Positions 34,814 to 45,235 of a stretch of 64,000 nucleotides of DNA are shown in pieces (position 1 is the first letter of the stretch; every line of letters begins with the position of its first letter). Where the stretch lies: positions 62,001-126,000 of the forward strand of contig NZ_JAHTMW010000006.1 in the NCBI RefSeq assembly GCF_026236535.1. The letters run 5' to 3'. Both the position numbers and the translations under genes were made by a program. The notes under the pieces are model-generated. The model saw only the letters and a program-made list of their open reading frames with translations. It was not told the origin of the DNA and did no database searches. Source of the stretch: Streptomyces sp. SKN60. Its GTDB lineage: Bacteria > Actinomycetota > Actinomycetes > Streptomycetales > Streptomycetaceae.

Positions 34814-36649
34814 ATGACGGAGACGACGAGAACACCGGGGCACGGATACGGGTACGGGTACGGGTACGGGTACAGGGGTACGGGACCGAGCCGCCGGGCG
34901 TTCGGCGGTGAACTGCTCGCGCTGGGAGGTGCGCTGATGATCGGTACGGTGCCGGGGGCCGCGGCCGCTCCCGATCCGGGCGCCGGCGGCGGCCCGGCCG
35001 GTGAGGCGCGGCGGACGACTCTGGCGCGCGGGTCCGCCGAGCGGGCGGGGCTGCTGCCCGCACACCTGGACCGGCTCGTCACGGAGGCCGAATCCTTCCT
35101 GCGCCCCTCCCCCACCCACCCCTGGTACGCGGGCGCGGTGCTGCTCGCCGGGCGCGGCGGGACGGTGGCGCTGCACCGCCCGATCGGCTCGGCGGTCCGC
35201 TACGCGGCGTACGACGAGAAGACCGACACCGGGGTGGAGCTGCCGGCCGACGAGCAGATCCCGATGCGCGAGGACACCGTCTTCGATCTGGCCTCGGTCT
35301 CCAAGCTCTTCACCTCGCTGCTCGCGGTGCAGCAGATCGAGCGCGGGGCGCTGGTCCTGGAGGAGCGGGTCACCGCGTATCTGCCGGAGTTCGGGGCAGG
35401 CGGCAAGCAGGATGTCACGGTCCGTCAGCTGCTCACCCACACCTCGGGGTTCCGGGCCTGGATCCCGCTCTACAAGGAGCCGAGCCGGGAGGGGCAGCTG
35501 CGGCTGCTGTGGAACGAGAAGCCGGCGAATCCCCCGGGCACGGTCTATCTGTACTCCGACCTGAATCTGATCACGCTGCAACTGGTGCTTGAGGAGATCA
35601 CCGGTCGCACTCTGGATCGGCTGCTCCGAACCGAGATCACCGCTCCGCTCGGGATGCACCGCACGCGTTTCAATCCCCCGCTCTCGTGGCGGCCGCGGAT
35701 CGCCGCCACGGAGGACGCGCGGCTGCCGTGGTCCGGGCTCGACCGGGGCATGGTGTGGGGCGAGGTGCACGACGAGAACGCGTACGGGATGGGCGGGGTG
35801 GCCGGGCACGCCGGCGTGTTCTCCACCGCGTGGGACCTCGCGATCCTCGCCCGCACCCTGCTCAACGGCGGCGCGTACGGGGACGCCCGGATCCTGTCCC
35901 CCGCCTCCGTCGAGCTGATGTTCACCGACTTCAACACCGCGTTCCCCGGCGACGAGCACGGGCTCGGCTTCGAGCTCTACCAGCACTGGTACATGGGCGC
36001 GATGGCCACCCCGCGCACGGCCGGCCACACCGGTTTCACCGGCACCAGCCTGGTCCTGGACCCGACGACCGACTCCTTCCTGGTCGTCCTCGGCAACTCG
36101 GTCCACCCGGTGCGCACCTGGCGCTCCGGCTCCGCGCCCCGGGTCGCCACCGCCGACGCGCTGGCCCGCGCGGTCCCGGTCCGCCCGGCCCGGGGCCGTA
36201 CCGCCTGGTTCTCCGGCATGACGAGCGCCACCACCGCGACCCTCACGCTCCCCGAGGTGCCGGGCGCCACCCGCTTCGAGTGCGCCGTCTGGTGGGACAC
36301 CGAACCCACCGCGGACGCCGCCGTCCTGGAGGCCTCGACGGACGGCGGCACGACCTGGACGCCCGTCCCCTTCACCACCGCCGACCCCGCCGAGGACCAC
36401 CCCGCCGGCTCGCTCACCGGCTGGTCCGGCCGCCGCTGGCACCGCCTCACCGCCGACCTCAGCCCCTCGTCCCCCACCCCGCCCCGCCTCCGCTGGCGCT
36501 CCACCACCGACCGCCGCTACGTCGGCCGCGGCGTGTACGTGGACGCGATCCGCCTCCTGGACACCTCGGGCCGCCCGCTGTTCGACGAGTCCCGCCCGGC
36601 GGACCGCTCCCGGATCGAGGCGAAGGGATGGACGGCGTCGGCGGACTGA
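34814..36649 (+). CDS. Tat-exported beta-lactamase-family serine hydrolase
   Basis: This 611-residue protein has an unusual Gly-Tyr repeat leader (GYGYGYGYGYRG), then a twin-arginine signal (SRRAFGG plus a hydrophobic stretch ending AAAA-PDP), consistent with Tat export of a folded enzyme. The catalytic domain (about 90-440) is of class C beta-lactamase/CubicO esterase type: SVSK (Ser-x-x-Lys), YSDLN (Tyr-x-Asn position) and GHTGFTG. A C-terminal beta-rich domain (about 460-600, SGMTSATTATLTLPEV) resembles golvesin/jelly-roll binding modules. ATG 34814 with GGAGAGGG upstream. The substrate may be a D-Ala peptide, ester or lipid; the shared operator hints at lipid-linked expression. Confidence 0.82.
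   Translation: MTETTRTPGHGYGYGYGYGYRGTGPSRRAFGGELLALGGALMIGTVPGAAAAPDPGAGGGPAGEARRTTLARGSAERAGLLPAHLDRLVTEAESFLRPSPTHPWYAGAVLLAGRGGTVALHRPIGSAVRYAAYDEKTDTGVELPADEQIPMREDTVFDLASVSKLFTSLLAVQQIERGALVLEERVTAYLPEFGAGGKQDVTVRQLLTHTSGFRAWIPLYKEPSREGQLRLLWNEKPANPPGTVYLYSDLNLITLQLVLEEITGRTLDRLLRTEITAPLGMHRTRFNPPLSWRPRIAATEDARLPWSGLDRGMVWGEVHDENAYGMGGVAGHAGVFSTAWDLAILARTLLNGGAYGDARILSPASVELMFTDFNTAFPGDEHGLGFELYQHWYMGAMATPRTAGHTGFTGTSLVLDPTTDSFLVVLGNSVHPVRTWRSGSAPRVATADALARAVPVRPARGRTAWFSGMTSATTATLTLPEVPGATRFECAVWWDTEPTADAAVLEASTDGGTTWTPVPFTTADPAEDHPAGSLTGWSGRRWHRLTADLSPSSPTPPRLRWRSTTDRRYVGRGVYVDAIRLLDTSGRPLFDESRPADRSRIEAKGWTASAD
34844..34873. repeat. GGGTAC hexamer repeat
   Basis: One GGATAC followed by four perfect GGGTAC units, encoding the Gly-Tyr repeat in the leader of the Tat-exported hydrolase. 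Slippage here would change the leader length in frame. Confidence 0.9.
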
Positions 36650-36674
36650 GCCACGGGAACAGCGGGCCGCTCCG

Positions 36675-37574
36675 CTAGAACGCCGCTTCCCGCAGCGCTT
36701 CCAGGACCGGGCGGATCAGCGGGTGCTCCTCCGCACCCCGGCGGACCGCGGCGAAGACGCGGCGGGTGGGGGCGACGCCGTCGACCGGGCGGACGACGAC
36801 GCCGGTGAGGTCGGTGCCGAGCAGGGCGGAGCGCGGGACGAGGGTCACGCCGGCGCCGGCGGCGGTCAGGGCGACGACGGCGCGGAAGTCGTCGGAGACG
36901 TGTTCCAGGCGGGGCGCGAAGCCCGCGTATTCGCAGGCGAGGACGGTGACGTCGTGGCAGGGGTTGCCGGCGGACTGGCCGATCCAGGGGTCCTTGGCGA
37001 GGTCGGCGAGGGCGATCCGTTCGCGGTCGGCGAGGGCGTGGTCCGGCGGCAGGACGGCGTCGAAGGGCTCGGCGTAGAGCGGGACGCGGGTGAGGCGGGC
37101 GTCGTCCTCGCCGGGGGCGCCCCGGTACTCGACGGCGACCGCCACGTCGACCTGCCGGTCCAGGACCATCAGCAGGCTCTCGTCGCCCTCGGCGTCCTGG
37201 ACGCGCACCCGGATGCCGGGCGCGGTGCGGGCGAGGGAGCCGATGGCGGGGGCGACGACCAGGCCGATGCCGGTGGCGAAGGCGGCCACCGTGACGGTGC
37301 CGGCCTCGCCCGAGCCGTACGCCGCGAGCTCGGCCTCGGCCCGTTCCAGCTGGGCCAGGACGGCGTTGGCGTGGTTCAGCAGGATCTCCCCGGCGGGGGT
37401 GAGCCGGGCGCCCTTGGCGCTCCGCTCCACCAGCCGGTGGCCGGTCTCCTGCTCCAGGGCGGCGAGCTGCTGGGAGACCGCGGAGGGGGTGAGATAGAGC
37501 GCGGCGGCAGCCGCCGTGACGGTACGGTGGTCGGCCACCGCCCGGAGGATGTGCAGCCGCCGCGCTTCGATCAT
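36675..37574 (-). CDS. LysR-family regulator of the threonine catabolism operon
   Basis: This 299-residue protein has an N-terminal winged HTH (LHILRAVADHRTVTAAAAAL, LTPSAVSQQLAALEQE) and a periplasmic-binding-like effector domain (DESLLMVLDRQVDVAVAVEY, GVTLVPRSALL). It lies 4 nt downstream of kbl, so it is the last gene of a tdh-kbl-lysR operon. LysR members usually control adjacent or own operons in response to a small metabolite; a glycine/threonine-derived inducer is plausible but not shown. It is convergent with the serine hydrolase gene (25-nt gap). Confidence 0.9.
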   Translation of the reverse strand: MIEARRLHILRAVADHRTVTAAAAALYLTPSAVSQQLAALEQETGHRLVERSAKGARLTPAGEILLNHANAVLAQLERAEAELAAYGSGEAGTVTVAAFATGIGLVVAPAIGSLARTAPGIRVRVQDAEGDESLLMVLDRQVDVAVAVEYRGAPGEDDARLTRVPLYAEPFDAVLPPDHALADRERIALADLAKDPWIGQSAGNPCHDVTVLACEYAGFAPRLEHVSDDFRAVVALTAAGAGVTLVPRSALLGTDLTGVVVRPVDGVAPTRRVFAAVRRGAEEHPLIRPVLEALREAAF

Positions 37575-37578
37575 GCCC

Positions 37579-38778
<1,200 letters not shown>

Positions 38779-38797
38779 GTCAGGGAGCTCCCGGGTC

Positions 38798-39826
38798 TCA
38801 GACGGTCCAGTCGAGGATGATCTTGCCGCCCTTGCCGGAGGCGGCGTCGTCGAAGGCGGCCTCGAAGTCGCGGTAGTCGTAGCGGCCGGTGATCACCGGG
38901 GACAGGTCGAGCCCGCCCTCCAGGAGCACCGACATGGCGTACCAGGTCTCGAACATCTCGCGGCCGTAGATGCCCTTGATGGTGATCATCGAGGTGACGA
39001 TCCGCGCCCAGTCGACGGCGAAGTCCTCGCTGGGCAGGCCGAGCATGGCGATCTTGCCGCCGTGGGTCATGTTGGCGACCATGTCGCGCATCGCGCGCGG
39101 GTTGCCGGACATCTCCAGGCCGACGTCGAAGCCCTCCTTGAGGCCGAGGGTGCGTTGGCCGTCGGCGATGGTCTGCTCGGCGACGTTGAGCGCGAGCGAG
39201 ACGCCGGTCTTGCGGGCGAGGTCCAGGCGCTCCTCGCTGACGTCGGTGATGACGACGTGGCGGGCGCCGGCGTGCTTGGCGACGGCGGCGGCCATGATGC
39301 CGATCGGGCCGGCGCCGGTGACGAGGACGTCCTCGCCGACCAGCGGGAAGGAGAGGGCGGTGTGCACGGCGTTGCCGAAGGGGTCGAAGATCGCGGCGAC
39401 GTCGAGGTCGACGGGGACCCGGTGCACCCAGACGTTGGACGCGGGCAGGACGACGTACTCGGCGAAGGCGCCGTCGCGGCCGACGCCGAGGCCGACGGTG
39501 GCGCGGCAGAGGTGGCGGCGGCCGGCCAGACAGTTGCGGCACTTGCCGCAGACCAGGTGGCCCTCGCCGCTGACCAGGTCGCCGACGTTGATGTCGGCGA
39601 CGTCGCGGCCGGTGTCGACGACCTCGCCGACGAACTCGTGGCCGAGGGTCAGCGGGGTCGCGATGGTCTTCTGTGCCCAGCCGTCCCAGGAGCGGATGTG
39701 CAGGTCGGTGCCGCAGATTCCGGTCCGCTTGACCTTGATGAGGACGTCACCGGGGCCGTACTCCGGCTCGGGCACGTCCGTGAGCCAGAGTCCCGGCTCC
39801 GCCTTCTGCTTGACCAGTGCCTTCAA
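38798..39826 (-). CDS. tdh: L-threonine 3-dehydrogenase
   Basis: This 342-residue zinc medium-chain dehydrogenase oxidises L-threonine to 2-amino-3-ketobutyrate with NAD+. It has the catalytic zinc ligands ([15 protein letters not shown]), the structural four-Cys lobe [15 protein letters not shown], and the Rossmann [19 protein letters not shown] chose the TTG at 39826, which gives the family's canonical MKALVK start and has GGAG 8 nt upstream; a GTG at 39832 is too close to that site. Kbl follows directly. Confidence 0.96.
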   Translation of the reverse strand: MKALVKQKAEPGLWLTDVPEPEYGPGDVLIKVKRTGICGTDLHIRSWDGWAQKTIATPLTLGHEFVGEVVDTGRDVADINVGDLVSGEGHLVCGKCRNCLAGRRHLCRATVGLGVGRDGAFAEYVVLPASNVWVHRVPVDLDVAAIFDPFGNAVHTALSFPLVGEDVLVTGAGPIGIMAAAVAKHAGARHVVITDVSEERLDLARKTGVSLALNVAEQTIADGQRTLGLKEGFDVGLEMSGNPRAMRDMVANMTHGGKIAMLGLPSEDFAVDWARIVTSMITIKGIYGREMFETWYAMSVLLEGGLDLSPVITGRYDYRDFEAAFDDAASGKGGKIILDWTV

Positions 39827-39869
39827 TGTCACGGCTCCCGACGTACGTGTCCTGTGATGTGCCGGGTCC

Positions 39870-39911
39870 GGGCGCGGCGAAGCGCCCAAGATCCCTGGAA
39901 GAAAATCTTCC
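39870..39911. terminator. Two hairpins between the CrtI-like gene and tdh
   Basis: GGGCGC-GGCGAA-GCGCCC (39870-39887) and GGAAGA-AAA-TCTTCC (39897-39911) are perfect inverted repeats. For the leftward CrtI-like gene (stop 39997) they lie where a terminator would be; for tdh they sit upstream of the start, so the second could instead be a regulatory site. Confidence 0.45.
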
Positions 39912-39996
39912 GTCCGTCGGGAGCCATGGTCCATCGAGGATTTCTTAAGCGCACTCGCAGATCAGCTTCACGCCGCTGGCGGGGCGGTCGCCGGCG

Positions 39997-41568
39997 TCAA
40001 CCGGCCGCCGCTTCGAGCACCGCCATGGCGGCGTTGTGGCCGGGCACTCCGCTGACCCCGCCGCCGCGCACCGCGCCCGCGCCGCACAGCAGGACGTTGG
40101 CCCGGTCGGTCTCGACGCCCCAGCGGTCGCCGCCCTCCGCCCCGTACGGGAAGGACAGGTCGCGGTGGAAGATGTGGCCGCCGGGCAGCCGGAGTTCGCG
40201 TTCCAGGTCGAGCGGGGTCTTGGCCTCGACGCAGGGCCGGCCGTCGGCGTCGCGCGCCAGGCAGTCGGCGATCGGCTCGTCGAGGCGGGCGTCGAGCTGG
40301 GCGAGGGTGGCCTTGAGGAGGGCTTCGCGGGCGCCGTCCGGGTCTGCGGCGAACAGCCGGGCGGGCGCGTGCAGGCCGAACAGGGTGAGGGTCTGGTAGC
40401 CGCGGGCGGCGGCCTCGGGACCGAGGATGCTCGGGTCGGTGAGGCTGTGGCAGTAGATCTCCGAGGGCGGCGCGGTGGGCAGCCGTCCGGCGGCCGCCTC
40501 GGCGTGGGCGGCGGCCAGCTCCCCGTACCCCTCGGCGATGTGGAAGGTGCCGGAGAAGGCCTCGCGCGGGTCGACGGAACGGTCGCGGAGTCGGGGCAGC
40601 CGGGTGAGCACCATGTTGACCTTGAGCTGGGCGCCCTCGGCGGGGGTGGGCGCGGGGTCGCCGAGGAGGGCGGCGAGCGCCTGTGGGGAGGCGTTCACCA
40701 GGACGTGGCGGGCCCCGACGACGCCCTCCCCGTCGGGGGTGCGGAAGGTGACCTCGGCGCGGGTGCCGTCGGTCTCGATCCGGGTGGCCTCGTGGTCGGT
40801 GAGGAGGGTCGCGCCGGCGGCGCGGGCCGCGTCCGCGAGCGCGTCGGTGAGCGCGCCCATGCCGCCGACGGGCACGTCCCAGTCGCCGGTGCCGCCGCCG
40901 ATCACGTGGTAGAGGAAGCAGCGGTTCTGCAGCAGCGAGGTGTCGTGGGCGTCGGCGAAGGTGCCGATGAGTCCGTCGGTGAGGACGACCCCGCGCACCA
41001 GGTCGTCGGCGAAGTGCTTCTCGACGGCGACGCCGAGCGGCTGCTCGAAGAGCATCTCCCAGGTCTCCGGGTCGTCGACCAGCGTCCGCAGCCCCTCGCG
41101 GGTCGGCAGCGGCTCGGTGAGGGTGGGGAAGATCCGGCGGGCGGCGCGCGCGGTGCGCCCGTAGAAGGCCTCCCAGGCCTCGAACTCGCGGTCGGAGCCG
41201 GTGAGCGCGGCGAAGGAGGCACGGGTGCGCTCCCGGTCGCCGCCGACGAGGAGGCCGGATGTGCCGTAGGGGGTGTACGAGGAGACGGAACGCTTCCGCA
41301 CGGCGAACCGCAGCCCGAGCTCGCGCACGATCTTCTCGGGCAGCAGCGAGACGAGGTACGAGTAGCGGGACAGGCGTACGTCGACCCCGGCGAAGGGCCG
41401 GGTGGAGACGGCGGCGCCGCCGGTGTGGTCGAGCCGCTCCAGGACGAGCACGCTGCGCCCGGCCCGGGCGAGGTAGGCGGCGGCGACCAGGCCGTTGTGG
41501 CCGCCGCCGACGATGACGGCGTCGTAGGAGGACGTCTGGGGTGCAGGCGAGGAAGCGGAAGCTGTCAT
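39997..41568 (-). CDS. CrtI/phytoene-dehydrogenase-like FAD oxidoreductase
   Basis: This 523-residue protein begins with a Rossmann FAD motif (YDAVIVGGGHNGLVAAAYLARAG, VLVLERLDHTGGAA) and ends with LLCGAGAVRGGGVSGVPGHNA, the C-terminal FAD contact of the phytoene desaturase/PYROXD2 family. No carotenoid genes (crtB, crtE) are nearby, so it is probably a PYROXD2-like oxidoreductase rather than a true carotenoid enzyme. I chose ATG 41568. A GTG upstream would add MLARG and a TTA codon, with poorer spacing to the GGAGG. Confidence 0.85.
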   Translation of the reverse strand: MTASASSPAPQTSSYDAVIVGGGHNGLVAAAYLARAGRSVLVLERLDHTGGAAVSTRPFAGVDVRLSRYSYLVSLLPEKIVRELGLRFAVRKRSVSSYTPYGTSGLLVGGDRERTRASFAALTGSDREFEAWEAFYGRTARAARRIFPTLTEPLPTREGLRTLVDDPETWEMLFEQPLGVAVEKHFADDLVRGVVLTDGLIGTFADAHDTSLLQNRCFLYHVIGGGTGDWDVPVGGMGALTDALADAARAAGATLLTDHEATRIETDGTRAEVTFRTPDGEGVVGARHVLVNASPQALAALLGDPAPTPAEGAQLKVNMVLTRLPRLRDRSVDPREAFSGTFHIAEGYGELAAAHAEAAAGRLPTAPPSEIYCHSLTDPSILGPEAAARGYQTLTLFGLHAPARLFAADPDGAREALLKATLAQLDARLDEPIADCLARDADGRPCVEAKTPLDLERELRLPGGHIFHRDLSFPYGAEGGDRWGVETDRANVLLCGAGAVRGGGVSGVPGHNAAMAVLEAAAG

Positions 41569-41608
41569 GCCTCTTGCTAACACCTCCCCGCCGGTCCCAC
41601 CAGAGGGC

Positions 41609-43744
41609 CTACAGCGGGATGTTCTGCTCGCAGTGCGCCTCGTCCGCGCGGGCCGTGAGGGTGGCCGGGTGGTCCGGGCCGAGCGTGCGGGTGCGGGCCT
41701 CCGTCACCTGGCGGTGCACGGCGAGCGCCTCCTCCCAGCGGCCCAGCCAGCCGAGCGCGATGGCGGTCTCGCGGTGGCTGGCGAGGGTGTCGGCGTGGTC
41801 GGCGCCGAGCACCCGGGCGCGGATCCCGGCGACCTCCCGGGCCTCGGCCAGGGCCTCGTTCCAGCGCCCGAGGCGCCCCAGGTTCACGCCCAGGCCGTGC
41901 CGGGCGCGCAGGGTCTCCGGGTGCTCGGGGCCCTCGGTGCTCGCGCGGGCGGTGACGAGCCCGCGGTAGAGCTCCTCGGCCTCGGCGGCGCGCCCGAGCC
42001 GGCCGAGGCAGATCCCCGCCTCGTAGCGGGCGTTGAGGGTGTCGGGGTGCCGGGGGCCGAGCGCCCCGGCGCGGGCCTCGGCGACCTTGCGGTACTCGGC
42101 GAGCGCGTCGGCCCAGCGGCCGAGCCCGCCGAGGGCGTGCCCCACCTCGTACCGGGTGGCCAGGGTGTCGGGGTGGTCGGCGCCGAGCAGCCGGGCGCGG
42201 GCGTCGGCGACCTCGCGGGCCGCCGCGTACGCCTCGGGCACGCGTCCGATCCGGCCGAGGGTGTACGCCAGGTTGTGCCGGCAGCGCAGGGTGTCCGGGT
42301 GGTCGGGGCCGGCTGTGCGCTCGCGGACGGCGAGCACCGACTCGTACACCGCGTACGCCTCGGTGTGCCGTCCGAGGCCGCCGAGCACATAGCCGGTCTC
42401 CTGGCGGGCGGCGAGGGTGTCGGCGTGGTCGGGGCCGAGCGTACGGGCGCGGCCCTCGGCGACGGTCTCGAAGCGGCGCAGCGCCTCGGCGGGGCGGCCG
42501 AGCCGGGCGAGTGCGAAGCCCAGCTCGTAGCCGCTCGCGAGGGTGTCGGGGTGGTCGGCGCCCAGGACGTGGGCGCGCTCGTGCTCGACGGTGCGCAGCA
42601 GGTCGGCGGCCTCCTGCCAGCGGCCGAGCCGGCCCAGGCCGAGGCCCGCCCGGTGCCGGCCGGCGAGGACGGCGACCAGCTCGGGGCTGGCGCCGGCGGC
42701 GGTGCGGTCCGGCCCGTCGGAGCCGGGGGTGCGGGTCCAGGCGACGGTGAGCGCGGCGGCGGCCTCCTGACCGGGCACGGCGGGCCGGGCGGGGAGCGCG
42801 GACGTGGCGGGGCGGCCGGTGCCGAGGGCGCGGGCCCACGGCGGCAGGGCGGGCGCCGCCGGGGGCGGCAGGGTCCAGGCGCCGCTGCTGCGGCCGGAGG
42901 CGAGCCGGTCGCGCAGCTCGGCGGCGTCGGAGGGGCGCCCTTCGGGGGTCTTGGCGAGCAGGTCGAGGACGAGCGTGTCGAGATAGCCGGGGAGTTCGGC
43001 GCGGTGGCTGCGCAGCGGCGCGGGCACGGTGTCGCGGTGGCCGATGAGGATGGCCCAGGTGTCGTCCAGGTCGAAGGGCGGGACGCCGGTGGCGATCTCG
43101 TACAGCACGCAGCCCAGCGAGTACAGGTCGCTGCGGTGGTCGACCTCGCCGCCGCCGATCTGCTCGGGGCTCATGTAGTGCGGGGTGCCCATGGCGATGC
43201 CGGTGCCGGTGAGGCGGGAGGTGAAGCCGATGTCGGCGCCGAGGCGCGCTATCCCGAAGTCGCAGATCTTGACGGTGCCGCCGTCGCCGAGCCGCACGAT
43301 GTTGGCGGGCTTGAGGTCGCGGTGCACCACGCCCTGGCGGTGGGTGTAGGCGAGGGCGTCGGCGACCTGCTCGGCGATGTCGACGACCTCGGGCACGGGC
43401 AGCGGCTGCTTGCGGTTGTCGCTGAGCAGCTGGCTGAGATTGCGCCCTTCCAGGAGCTCCATGACGAGGAAGAGCACGCCCTCGTGCTCGCCGAAGTCGT
43501 GCACGACGGTGATGCCGCGGTGCTGGAGCGCGGCGGCCACCCGGGCCTCGCGGCGGAAGCGCTCGCGCAGCACGGTGAGGTTGGCCGGGTCGCGCTGCTG
43601 GCCGAGGGGGCGCAGGCACTTCACGGCGACGCGCCGGCCGAGCGATTCGTCGGTGGCCCGCCAGACCTCGCCCATGCCGCCGCGGCCGATCACCTCGTGC
43701 AGCCGGTACCGGCCCTGGATCAGCCTGGTGTCCGTGTCCGCCAT
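41609..43744 (-). CDS. Ser/Thr protein kinase with C-terminal TPR (kinesin-light-chain type) repeats
   Basis: This 711-residue protein has an N-terminal Hanks kinase (about 10-280) with glycine loop GRGGMGEVW, Lys42, HRDLKPAN (141-148), DFG (162-164), GTPHYMSPEQ and SDLYSLGCVLYE. A Pro/Ala linker leads to eight tandem 42-residue repeats with the consensus GxDHPDTLAxRxExGxxLGxLGRxxEAL, typical of TPR_10/12 protein-interaction superhelices. No membrane segment is seen, so it is cytosolic. The start at 43744 overlaps the end of the upstream oxygenase gene by 25 nt, indicating coupling. Repeats of near-identical sequence suggest recent internal expansion. Confidence 0.92.
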   Translation of the reverse strand: MADTDTRLIQGRYRLHEVIGRGGMGEVWRATDESLGRRVAVKCLRPLGQQRDPANLTVLRERFRREARVAAALQHRGITVVHDFGEHEGVLFLVMELLEGRNLSQLLSDNRKQPLPVPEVVDIAEQVADALAYTHRQGVVHRDLKPANIVRLGDGGTVKICDFGIARLGADIGFTSRLTGTGIAMGTPHYMSPEQIGGGEVDHRSDLYSLGCVLYEIATGVPPFDLDDTWAILIGHRDTVPAPLRSHRAELPGYLDTLVLDLLAKTPEGRPSDAAELRDRLASGRSSGAWTLPPPAAPALPPWARALGTGRPATSALPARPAVPGQEAAAALTVAWTRTPGSDGPDRTAAGASPELVAVLAGRHRAGLGLGRLGRWQEAADLLRTVEHERAHVLGADHPDTLASGYELGFALARLGRPAEALRRFETVAEGRARTLGPDHADTLAARQETGYVLGGLGRHTEAYAVYESVLAVRERTAGPDHPDTLRCRHNLAYTLGRIGRVPEAYAAAREVADARARLLGADHPDTLATRYEVGHALGGLGRWADALAEYRKVAEARAGALGPRHPDTLNARYEAGICLGRLGRAAEAEELYRGLVTARASTEGPEHPETLRARHGLGVNLGRLGRWNEALAEAREVAGIRARVLGADHADTLASHRETAIALGWLGRWEEALAVHRQVTEARTRTLGPDHPATLTARADEAHCEQNIPL

Positions 43745-44709
43745 CGCGTGCTGTCGCCCCCGTCGTCCCCGTCTGCCCCGTTGTGATGCCGGTCCGCCCC
43801 GATGTGGTGCCGCCCCTTTCCCGGCGCGTCCAGTATGGCTGCCCCCTCCGACAGTCTGTACGGCGCGGGTCGGGTCTCCGGTCCCAGCCGGTCCATCGCG
43901 CGCAGGATGTGCCGGGGCGGCAGCCGCCAGCGGAGCCGGCCGGGGACGCAGCGGAGCAGATTGGCCGTGGCCGTGAGCCGCCGGGTGACGGTCTCGGCGG
44001 GCGGCGCGGGCCTGCCGTACAGCTCGTGGGCGTACAGGGGCAGGGAGTCGTACGCGAGGGCGGACACGCGCCGCCAGAACACCTCGCGCGCGGGCACGAG
44101 CGCGGTCGGGACCGGGGGCCGGCGCAGGAAGTCGTCCACGGTGCGGGCGTCCTCCCCGGCGGCGAGCCGTGGCCGGATCTCGACGAAGTACGCGTCGAGG
44201 GCGGCGGTGCCGTCCGGCACCCGCGCGGGGTCGAGGCCGACGAGTCGGGCGGCGGTGCGCTGTTCGTCGACGTAACGGTCGGCCAGGGCGGCGGTGAGCG
44301 GGATGCCGGAGCGGCGGACGACGTGGAGGTACGAGTCGATCTCGGCGCAGTGCACCCAGAGCAGCAGCTCGGGGTCGTCCACGCCGAGCAGCCGGTGGAT
44401 CTTGCGGACCCGGGCGCCGGCCGCCTCGGCGGCCTCGGTGGTGCCGTAGCTCAGCGTGCCGACGAAGCTCGCGGTGCGCATGAGGCGGCCCCAGGCGTCC
44501 TTGCGGAAGTCGCTGTTGATCATGACGCCGCGGACGGCGGCGGGGTGCAGCGCCTGCAGGTACAGGGCGCGCACCCCGCCGATCCACATGACGGGGTCGC
44601 TGTGGATCTGCCAGGTGACGGATCCGGGGCCGAAGAGCCCGGGGTCGCCCGCCCGGCCGTCCTCGGGTCCGGGTCCGGGGTCCGCCGCGCTGCCGCCTGG
44701 GGTCCGCAT
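43720..44709 (-). CDS. MpaB/DUF2236-type oxygenase
   Basis: This is a 329-residue protein of the DUF2236 family, heme-linked oxygenases that include the mycophenolic acid MpaB enzyme and latex-clearing proteins. Features: FGPGSVTWQIHSDPVMWIGG, ALYLQALHPAAVRGVMINS (His as heme-ligand candidate), a TLSYGTTEAA segment and WVHCAEIDSYLHVVRR. The C-terminal 40 residues are His/Asp/Gly-rich and overlap the kinase start. Substrate unknown; relatives act on hydrophobic chains. Confidence 0.82.
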   Translation of the reverse strand: MRTPGGSAADPGPGPEDGRAGDPGLFGPGSVTWQIHSDPVMWIGGVRALYLQALHPAAVRGVMINSDFRKDAWGRLMRTASFVGTLSYGTTEAAEAAGARVRKIHRLLGVDDPELLLWVHCAEIDSYLHVVRRSGIPLTAALADRYVDEQRTAARLVGLDPARVPDGTAALDAYFVEIRPRLAAGEDARTVDDFLRRPPVPTALVPAREVFWRRVSALAYDSLPLYAHELYGRPAPPAETVTRRLTATANLLRCVPGRLRWRLPPRHILRAMDRLGPETRPAPYRLSEGAAILDAPGKGRHHIGADRHHNGADGDDGGDSTRWRTRTPG

Positions 44710-44747
44710 GCCTTCAGGCTAGGACCGGCGGTCGCGGACGGGAACGG

Positions 44748-45203
44748 TCAGTGCCAGACCGTCTGGACCGAGTCGAACTGCACCCAGGTGATCGGGTTGC
44801 CGGTGTTGGCGCCGAAGAGGGTCACCGAGCCGGCCGTGTTGATCTCGAAGCGGCAGGCGTTGACGCCCTGGCTGTTGTTGCGGGGCGCGGTGGCGCGCAC
44901 GTACGCGGTGGGAAGGGCGAAGCCGTCGGGCAGCCGGCCGACCTTGGTGTCGGCGGTGAGGTTGCAGGTGATCAGCCCGCGGGCCTGGAGGAAGGTGGTG
45001 CCGGCGATGGTGACGAGCCGTACCTCGGGCACGGCGGCGGCGTTGGGGGTGATCCCGGGCTCCAGGACGAGCGGGCTCCAGGCTCCGGCGTCGACGGTGC
45101 CGGCCTCGGCGGCGGCCGGGGTCGCGGCGGCGAGGCCGCCGACGGTGAGGGCGGCGGGCAGGGCGAGGGCGGCGCCGAGGACGCTGCGGCGGTTGTGGGA
45201 CAT
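44748..45203 (-). CDS. Small Tat-secreted protein with the domain shared by its neighbour
   Basis: This 151-residue protein has a twin-arginine signal (NRRSVLGAALALPAAL, cleavage near AAA-EAG). The mature part is one beta-rich domain: WSPLVLEPGITP, VRLVTIAGTTFLQARG, TKVGRLPDGFALP, SVTLFGANTGNPITWVQFD and a terminal VWH. The same order of motifs forms the C-terminal ~110 residues of the preceding gene (45236). The start ATG 45203 has AAGGAG 7 nt upstream. I do not recognise a named family for the domain. Confidence 0.8.
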   Translation of the reverse strand: MSHNRRSVLGAALALPAALTVGGLAAATPAAAEAGTVDAGAWSPLVLEPGITPNAAAVPEVRLVTIAGTTFLQARGLITCNLTADTKVGRLPDGFALPTAYVRATAPRNNSQGVNACRFEINTAGSVTLFGANTGNPITWVQFDSVQTVWH

Positions 45204-45235
45204 GGGACTCCTTGTGTGCGTGGGGGAGGGAAGGG

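Noticed and set aside
39997..41568. Carotenoid phytoene desaturase
   Set aside because: Only the FAD motifs support it; no other crt gene is near and the PYROXD2-like group fits better.
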